In this document: one piece after another, positions 6,159 through 10,440 of the stretch
How the letters are laid out: every line of letters begins with the position of its first letter
Numbering within the stretch: position 1 is the first letter of the stretch
NCBI GenBank assembly: GCA_028275265.1
Contig: JAPWUZ010000066.1
Span: forward strand, 1 to 10,440
Direction: 5' to 3'
Source: Armatimonadota bacterium
GTDB taxonomy: Bacteria > Armatimonadota > HRBIN16
Length of the DNA stretch: 10,440 nt
Notes under the pieces: generated by a model
What the model was told of the DNA's origin: nothing
What the model saw: the letters and a program-made list of their open reading frames with translations, nothing else
Databases searched by the model: none
Translations under genes and position numbers: made by a program

Positions 6159-7651
6159 GAAGGGGTTTGGTGTATGCAACAGCTGTCTTGCTTTTATGGT
6201 TCTCCAGCATCGCTCACGCCCAGACCAGCTTCGCCGAGCGCGTGGTGGAGCATCGGCTGACGAACGGGTTGCGCGTGCTCATCCTACCCCGCAAGCAGTC
6301 GCCGACCTGCGCTTTTTACATCCTGCACCGGGTGGGTGGCGTGGATGAAGAGAGCGGACGTACCGGCGTGACGCACCTGCTGGAACACATGCTTTTCAAG
6401 GGGACTACCACCATCGGCACGCGCGACTACGAGAAGGAGAAACCCATTTGGGATGAGATAGAGCGTTTGCACGACGAGCTGGAAGCGGAACGCGCCAAAG
6501 GCGAACGGGCAGACAAACAGCGCATCGCCCAACTGCGCCAACGCGAGCAGGAGCTGCTGCAACAGGTGAGCCAATGGCTGATACCGCAAGAGTATGACCG
6601 CATCTTTGAACGCGCAGGCAGCCCCGGCACCAACGCATGGACATCCAATGATGTCACTGTCTACACCGTCAGCGTGCCAGCAAACCGCCTCGAGCTGGCG
6701 GCGCGGATGCAGGCAGACCAGATGAGTAACCCCGTCTGGAGACAGTTCTATCAGGAGCGTGACGTGGTGTTGGAAGAGCGTCGTCAGAGCGTGGATGACA
6801 GCCCGGACGGTGCGCTGTGGGAGGCTTTTCTGGCGACCGCTTTTCAGGTGCATCCTTATCGCAACCCCGTGATTGGCTGGGAGTCGGACGTTTCGCGCCT
6901 GCGCACGGCGGATATCGACCGCTTCTTCCGCACGTTTTATGCCCCAAACAACACGTGGCTGGCGGTGGTGGGAGATGTAGAGCCAGAGCGGGTCATCGCG
7001 CTGGTGGAGAAGTATTTCGGGAGCATTCCCGCGCAACCCCTGCCGGAGAGGCGCATTCCCGAAGAGCCCCCTCAGCGAGGCGTTCGGCGCGTGGTGGTGA
7101 AGATGCCCGCCAACCCGCAGATGCTGATGGGATTCCACAAACCCAGCGCGCCACACGACGACGATGTGGTGTTCGAAGTGATACAGGGTATTCTAACACG
7201 GGGACGTACCGCGCGCCTGTACCGCGAGCTGGTGGAGAAGCAGAAAATCGCGCTCAGTGTCGCCGCCTACTCCGCTCCGGGCGACCGCTACCCGAACCTT
7301 TTTGTCATAGACGCTGTGCCCCGTCACCCGCACACCGTGCAGGAGCTGGAGCAAGCCATCTGGCGCGAGATAGAGCGACTGCGCACGCAGCCCGTGACCC
7401 AGGCTGAGCTGAACCGCATGCGCACATGGGCGGAGGCAGATTTTATTCGGCAACTGCGTTCCAATGAGGGCATGGCGACGCAGCTGCTGTGGGCGGATGC
7501 AGTGCTTGGTGACTGGCGCGAGCTGTTTCGCTTTGTGGAGCGCGTGCGCAAAGTGACTTCTCAGGACGTGATGCGCGTGGCGCGCAAGTACCTGCACAAA
7601 GATAACTGCACCATCGCGGTGCTGCAGCCCACACCGGAGGCAAGCCGATGA
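6152..7651 (+). CDS. Exported M16 zinc metallopeptidase, catalytic type
   Basis: This 499-residue protein of the insulinase/processing-peptidase family (M16) has an N-terminal signal peptide (about 1-23: basic start, hydrophobic core, AHA before Q24), so it acts outside the cytoplasmic membrane. The inverted zinc motif HLLEH is at 75-79, and the third ligand is probably E209 in ERDVVLEERR. HxxEH to the third ligand is about 54 residues longer than the usual 74-76 spacing, because a charged, helical, coiled-coil-like insert lies at about 93-150 (rich in E, K, Q, R). NAWTSNDVTVYT (161-172) follows as expected, and the second M16 domain (about 230-499) contains GRTARLYREL. GGAGG at 6141-6145 precedes ATG6152. 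The gene overlaps recO by 7 nt and the next gene by 4 nt (ATGA). It probably forms a heterodimer with the product of that gene. Substrate unknown. Confidence 0.92.
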   Translation: MLRRGLVYATAVLLLWFSSIAHAQTSFAERVVEHRLTNGLRVLILPRKQSPTCAFYILHRVGGVDEESGRTGVTHLLEHMLFKGTTTIGTRDYEKEKPIWDEIERLHDELEAERAKGERADKQRIAQLRQREQELLQQVSQWLIPQEYDRIFERAGSPGTNAWTSNDVTVYTVSVPANRLELAARMQADQMSNPVWRQFYQERDVVLEERRQSVDDSPDGALWEAFLATAFQVHPYRNPVIGWESDVSRLRTADIDRFFRTFYAPNNTWLAVVGDVEPERVIALVEKYFGSIPAQPLPERRIPEEPPQRGVRRVVVKMPANPQMLMGFHKPSAPHDDDVVFEVIQGILTRGRTARLYRELVEKQKIALSVAAYSAPGDRYPNLFVIDAVPRHPHTVQELEQAIWREIERLRTQPVTQAELNRMRTWAEADFIRQLRSNEGMATQLLWADAVLGDWRELFRFVERVRKVTSQDVMRVARKYLHKDNCTIAVLQPTPEASR

Positions 7652-9027
7652 GAAAAGTGACTTTCATGCTGTGGATGCTGTGTGTGGCGGCGATTGCCTG
7701 CGCGCTACCTCCGACGGGTATCGAGTATCCTCCGCTGCAGTACTCCCTGCCGAAAGCGGAGCGCGTCGTGCTGCCCAACGGCATTGTGCTGTATGTGCTG
7801 GAGGACCATGACCTGCCGCTGGTAGATGTGGAGGTACGCCTGCGAGGGGGGCGGCTGTACGAGCCCGCAGAGAAGGCGGGGCTGAGCATCGTCTTCGCAC
7901 GGGCATGGCGCAACGGTGGAACCCTTGCCCGTTCGCCGGAGGCGTTCCACACTGCGATCGAGGACATGGCGGCGATACTGGACGTTGCCGATGAGGACGA
8001 TACCATCGGCATCTCCCTTTCCACACTGGCACGGGACTGGCGCAAAGGATTGAGCCTGCTGGTGGAGCTGGTGCGAACCCCGGCGTTTCGCGAGGAGCAG
8101 GTGAACCTGGCGAAGGCGCGTACGGTAGAGGAAATCCGACGGCGTAACGACGATATCGCGGGCATCGCCAGCAGGGAGTTTGCGGGACTGGTGTATGGCG
8201 TGAATCACCCGCTGGGAAGGTTGCCTTCTGTGCAGACCGTGCAAAAGATAACCCGCCGTGACCTGCTGGAATGGCACCGAAGGCTGGTGACGCCTCGCAA
8301 CCTGTGGATTGCCGTCACGGGCGATGTCCAGCGTGATGCAGTCATACAGGAGATAGGCCGTTTGTTCGGCAACTGGAACGGTTCCCAACCCCGATTGCCC
8401 GCCGTGCCGCTGCCCAAAGAGCAGAACGCCACGACCGCATTCATCGCGAAGCAGGCGGAGCAGGCTCACGTGCGCGTGGGGCATCTGGGAGTCCCTCGCG
8501 GTGTGGCGGAGCGCGCCGCGCTAGATGTGCTGAACTATATTCTGGGCGGCTCCTTTACCTCGCGCCTCACGCAGGAGATACGCGACAGGCGAGGGCTGGC
8601 TTACGCGGTGTGGAGCAGCCTCGCGCCAGCCAACCCGACGGGGCTGTTTGTCATGGGATGCCAGACCAAAAGCGAGTCGGCGGAAGAGGTAATTCACCTG
8701 ATGAAAGAGCAGGCGCGCCGTTTGACCGAAGAACCGCCCGGCAAGGAAGAGCTGCAGCAGGCGAAGGAGAGCCTGGTCAACTCCTTCGTCTTCCGCTTCC
8801 CGACGGCACACGACGCGGTAGTTGCGCAGATGCTGCTGGAGATACACGGTCTGCCCCGCGATACCTACGACACCTACATCCAGCGAGTGCAGGCGGTGAC
8901 GGACCAGGACGTGCTTCAGGTGGCGCGGAAGTACGTGCATCCCGACCGATTACAGGTTCTGGTAGTGGGGGACGGCAAGAAGCTGGCGAAGCTGGCAGCA
9001 CAGGCAAAGCGGCTGCAGGCACGGTGA
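7648..9027 (+). CDS. Exported M16 family protein, non-catalytic partner
   Basis: This is a 459-residue M16 homologue without the zinc motif: the segment equivalent to HxxEH reads about AGLSIVFARAW (77-87). It keeps the fold landmarks VVLPNGIVLYVLED (40-53), LWIAVTGDV and GGSFTSRLTQEIRDRRGLAYA (300-320), with arginines and Y319 that may supply the R/Y pair seen in non-catalytic M16 subunits. The N-terminus is hydrophobic with a basic start (MRKVTFMLWMLCVAAIACALP), consistent with export. Cleavage near ACA is possible, while C18 in AIAC is only a weak lipobox, so lipidation is doubtful. The start overlaps the stop of the catalytic partner as ATGA, with GGAGG at 7636-7640. Inactive/active pairs of this type form heterodimeric peptidases in other bacteria. 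The substrate cannot be told from sequence. Confidence 0.9.
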   Translation: MRKVTFMLWMLCVAAIACALPPTGIEYPPLQYSLPKAERVVLPNGIVLYVLEDHDLPLVDVEVRLRGGRLYEPAEKAGLSIVFARAWRNGGTLARSPEAFHTAIEDMAAILDVADEDDTIGISLSTLARDWRKGLSLLVELVRTPAFREEQVNLAKARTVEEIRRRNDDIAGIASREFAGLVYGVNHPLGRLPSVQTVQKITRRDLLEWHRRLVTPRNLWIAVTGDVQRDAVIQEIGRLFGNWNGSQPRLPAVPLPKEQNATTAFIAKQAEQAHVRVGHLGVPRGVAERAALDVLNYILGGSFTSRLTQEIRDRRGLAYAVWSSLAPANPTGLFVMGCQTKSESAEEVIHLMKEQARRLTEEPPGKEELQQAKESLVNSFVFRFPTAHDAVVAQMLLEIHGLPRDTYDTYIQRVQAVTDQDVLQVARKYVHPDRLQVLVVGDGKKLAKLAAQAKRLQAR

Positions 9028-9028
9028 A

Positions 9029-9034
9029 GGGGAG
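9029..9034 (+). promoter_or_regulatory. Ribosome binding site fixing the ruvC start
   Basis: GGGGAG lies 7 nt before ATG9042, in the 14-nt gap after the M16 partner gene. An upstream in-frame opening reaching back to 8610 lies wholly inside that gene and is not used. Confidence 0.75.
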
Positions 9035-9041
9035 CAAACGG

Positions 9042-9539
9042 ATGGTCATAGTGGGCTTCGACCCGGGTACCGCGATAACGGGCTACGGCGTATTGCAGCA
9101 GGAAGGGCAGGGGATTGCCGTGTTGACCTTCGGTTGTATCACTACGCCTGCAAATCTCGCCGCGCCACGCAGACTGCAACGCATCTACGAAGAGGTCTGC
9201 CGTTTGCTGGATGAGTACCAGCCAGACGTGGTGGTGACGGAACGGCTATTCTTCAGCCGCAACGAGACCACTGCGCTGAGTGTGGGACGCACGATCGGGG
9301 TGATTTTGCTGGCGGCGGCGCAGCGGGGCATCGAGTGGGTGGAGTACACGCCGTTGCAGGTGAAAACCGCGGTGGTGGGCTACGGGGGCGCGGAGAAAAA
9401 GCAGATTCAGTATATGGTGACCCGACTGTTGGGACTCTCCGCGACGCCCCAGCCCGACGATGCTGCTGACGCACTGGCGGTTGCGTTGTGCCATGCGCAC
9501 AGCGCGTGGGCAAGGGGACTGGAAGCGCGTGGGAGGTGA
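9042..9539 (+). CDS. ruvC: Holliday junction resolvase RuvC
   Basis: RuvC is the dimeric, metal-dependent endonuclease that cuts Holliday junctions after RuvAB branch migration. The product has 165 residues, close to the 173 of E. coli. All four catalytic acids are visible: D7 in GFDPGTAITGYG, E67 in VVVTERLFF, and D140 and D143 in PDDAADALAVALCHAH. The TPLQVKTAVVGYGGAEKKQIQ stretch (103-123) is the usual RuvC core. It starts after a 14-nt gap behind the peptidase genes. Its final bases form the ribosome binding site of the next gene. ruvA and ruvB, often adjacent, are not in the window. Clustering with recO in the same run links it to gap repair and recombination. Confidence 0.95.
   Translation: MVIVGFDPGTAITGYGVLQQEGQGIAVLTFGCITTPANLAAPRRLQRIYEEVCRLLDEYQPDVVVTERLFFSRNETTALSVGRTIGVILLAAAQRGIEWVEYTPLQVKTAVVGYGGAEKKQIQYMVTRLLGLSATPQPDDAADALAVALCHAHSAWARGLEARGR
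9531..9539 (+). promoter_or_regulatory. Strong ribosome binding site for the small membrane protein
   Basis: GGGAGGTGA spans the last codons and stop of ruvC and pairs extensively with the 16S rRNA 3' end. It is 8 nt before ATG9548, so this start is preferred over the in-frame ATG at 9488 within ruvC. Confidence 0.8.
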
Positions 9540-9547
9540 CCCCGTCG

Positions 9548-9766
9548 ATGGACGCATTACGCATCCTGATATGGCTACTGGGCGGACTGGTCATCGTCAT
9601 GCTGGTGTGGCGAGTGGTACGACTGGCTCGACTGTTGGAGAAGCGTATCGAGGAGTACGATGAAAAGGAGCGGTCGGAAGTGGAGCGCAATCTGTTTGCC
9701 GAGCTGTCGGAACTGTATGCTCAGGAACCCCCCAAAAGGGGCGACGGCAAACCGCCGCGTTCATGA
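9548..9766 (+). CDS. Small single-pass membrane protein of unknown function
   Basis: This 72-residue protein has one hydrophobic helix at about 3-24 (ALRILIWLLGGLVIVMLVWRVV). A basic stretch follows (25-33), then a strongly charged, helical, coiled-coil-like stretch (31-57) and a short proline- and basic-rich tail. The positive-inside rule suggests the C-terminal part is cytoplasmic. There is no catalytic motif and I do not recognise a family. The strong ribosome binding site overlaps the ruvC stop and the codon use resembles its neighbours, so the gene is likely real and the last of the run. Its last 46 bases overlap the tail of the convergent deacetylase gene on the other strand. It might scaffold or anchor a partner, but function is unknown. 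Confidence 0.68.
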   Translation: MDALRILIWLLGGLVIVMLVWRVVRLARLLEKRIEEYDEKERSEVERNLFAELSELYAQEPPKRGDGKPPRS

Positions 9767-10440
9767 GAAGCCATCTGCAGCACCGACCGTTGCATATCCT
9801 TCCACATCTCCTCGACGGTCACGAACTGGTAGCCTCGCCGACGCATTTCCGCGACAAACTCGGGAAGCACCTGCACCGTCTGTGGGACTTTCTCGTGCAG
9901 CAGGATGATACTGCCCGGTCTTACGTGTGCGAACAGCCGCTGTCTGAGCGTTTCCACAGGAGGACGTTCATAATCGGCAGGGTCGTCTGTCCACATTACC
10001 GTCACGTAGCCACCGAACTGGGCAACCTGTCGTACGGCGTGGTTGGTCATGCCGCCGGGTGGACGCACGAAGCGCGGGATGCGTCCTGTGGCACGCCATA
10101 TGGCTGCTGCGCCCGCCTCTATCTCTTCATGGACAATCCCCAGAGGCATCTGGCTCAGGCGCAGGTGGTTGTAGGTGTGGTTTTCCACCTCATGCCCGTC
10201 TTCCACCATCTGGCGTACCAGCTCGGGGTAACGGTCCACGTTCCTACCAACCACGAAAAAGGTGGCGCGTACATGGAGCCGGCGCAGGGTTTTCAGAAGG
10301 ACAGGCGTGTGATAAGGATGGGGTCCGTCATCAAAGGTGAGGGCAATCCATTTGCGTGCGGGATTGCCGTGATACATCTTGTAAGTGCGTAACTGCACGA
10401 GCATCTGCTGGACGTCATGGGGAACACCATCACTCGCGGA
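9721..10440 (-). CDS. Polysaccharide deacetylase (NodB domain), 5' end outside window
   Basis: This is a NodB-homology (carbohydrate esterase 4) protein, a metal-dependent deacetylase of N-acetylated or O-acetylated polysaccharides such as peptidoglycan. Using ATG10404 as residue 1, the motifs are: TFDDGPH (23-29, D25/D26), NHTYNH (75-80, metal ligands H76 and H80), RFVRPPGG (111-118), MWTDDPADY (137-145) and SIILLHE (165-171). The catalytic set looks complete. The frame stays open for 12 codons beyond ATG10404 to the window edge, and no ribosome binding site precedes that ATG. The gene therefore most likely begins to the right, perhaps with a signal peptide. The stop is TCA at 9721-9723 on the + strand. 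Its last 46 bp overlap the convergent membrane-protein gene. Exact substrate unknown. Confidence 0.9.
   Translation of the reverse strand, partial: SASDGVPHDVQQMLVQLRTYKMYHGNPARKWIALTFDDGPHPYHTPVLLKTLRRLHVRATFFVVGRNVDRYPELVRQMVEDGHEVENHTYNHLRLSQMPLGIVHEEIEAGAAAIWRATGRIPRFVRPPGGMTNHAVRQVAQFGGYVTVMWTDDPADYERPPVETLRQRLFAHVRPGSIILLHEKVPQTVQVLPEFVAEMRRRGYQFVTVEEMWKDMQRSVLQMASHERGGLPSPLLGGS

Noticed and set aside
6284..7156. 290-codon - strand open frame opposite the M16 peptidase
   Set aside because: Low-complexity H/L-rich translation with no domain; the + strand M16 gene explains the DNA fully.
7705..8484. 259-codon - strand open frame opposite the second M16 gene
   Set aside because: No recognisable motif; the + strand frame carries clear M16 landmarks.
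8610..9041. 144-codon upstream extension of the ruvC frame
   Set aside because: Overlaps the M16 partner gene in a different frame, is composition-biased, and RuvC begins normally at MVIVGFDPG.
9741..9758. GCGACGG-CAAA-CCGCCGC hairpin as a terminator
   Set aside because: Stem of 6/7 pairs but no T tract on either strand and located within both coding tails; too weak to call.
9763..10392. 209-codon + strand open frame opposite the deacetylase
   Set aside because: The - strand frame holds all NodB motifs; this is its shadow.

Overview
The window is bacterial, gene-dense and looks GC-rich. Nine genes lie on the + strand and one, at the right edge, on the - strand. No intergenic gap exceeds 90 bases. 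There are no RNA genes, mobile elements, repeats or CRISPR arrays. Most genes have a clear GGAGG-type ribosome binding site. The organism cannot be named from the sequence alone. The lineage could be Armatimonadota-like or another deep-branching group (low confidence, inference only).

Region 1 (40-4646) is a translesion-mutagenesis cassette. A textbook sigma70 promoter, TTGACA-17 bp-TATAAT, is overlaid by a 19-bp near-perfect palindrome that may be a repressor operator. It drives three overlapping or abutting genes: a catalytically degenerate Y-family polymerase homologue (ImuB type), an 81-residue DUF6504-type protein, and the error-prone DNA polymerase III alpha subunit DnaE2 (ImuC). This matches the damage-inducible mutasome of other bacteria, but no imuA/imuA' is present in the window.

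Region 2 (4671-9766) is a tightly packed six-gene run with its own near-consensus promoter: deoC (deoxyribose-phosphate aldolase), recO (recombination mediator), two exported M16 zinc-peptidase family proteins (one with HxxEH, one without it), ruvC (Holliday junction resolvase) and a 72-residue single-pass membrane protein of unknown function. Gene junctions are a 0-nt abutment, a 7-nt overlap, a 4-nt ATGA overlap, a 14-nt gap and an 8-nt gap. No intrinsic terminator is visible between dnaE2 and deoC, so damage-induced transcription might read through into recO and ruvC (inference).

Region 3 (9721-10440, - strand) is a NodB-family polysaccharide deacetylase. It converges on the membrane-protein gene with a 46-bp tail-to-tail coding overlap and runs off the right edge of the window.

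No wholly new system stands out. The best leads are the promoter/operator of the mutasome cassette, the uncharacterised DUF6504 protein within it, and the small membrane protein after ruvC.
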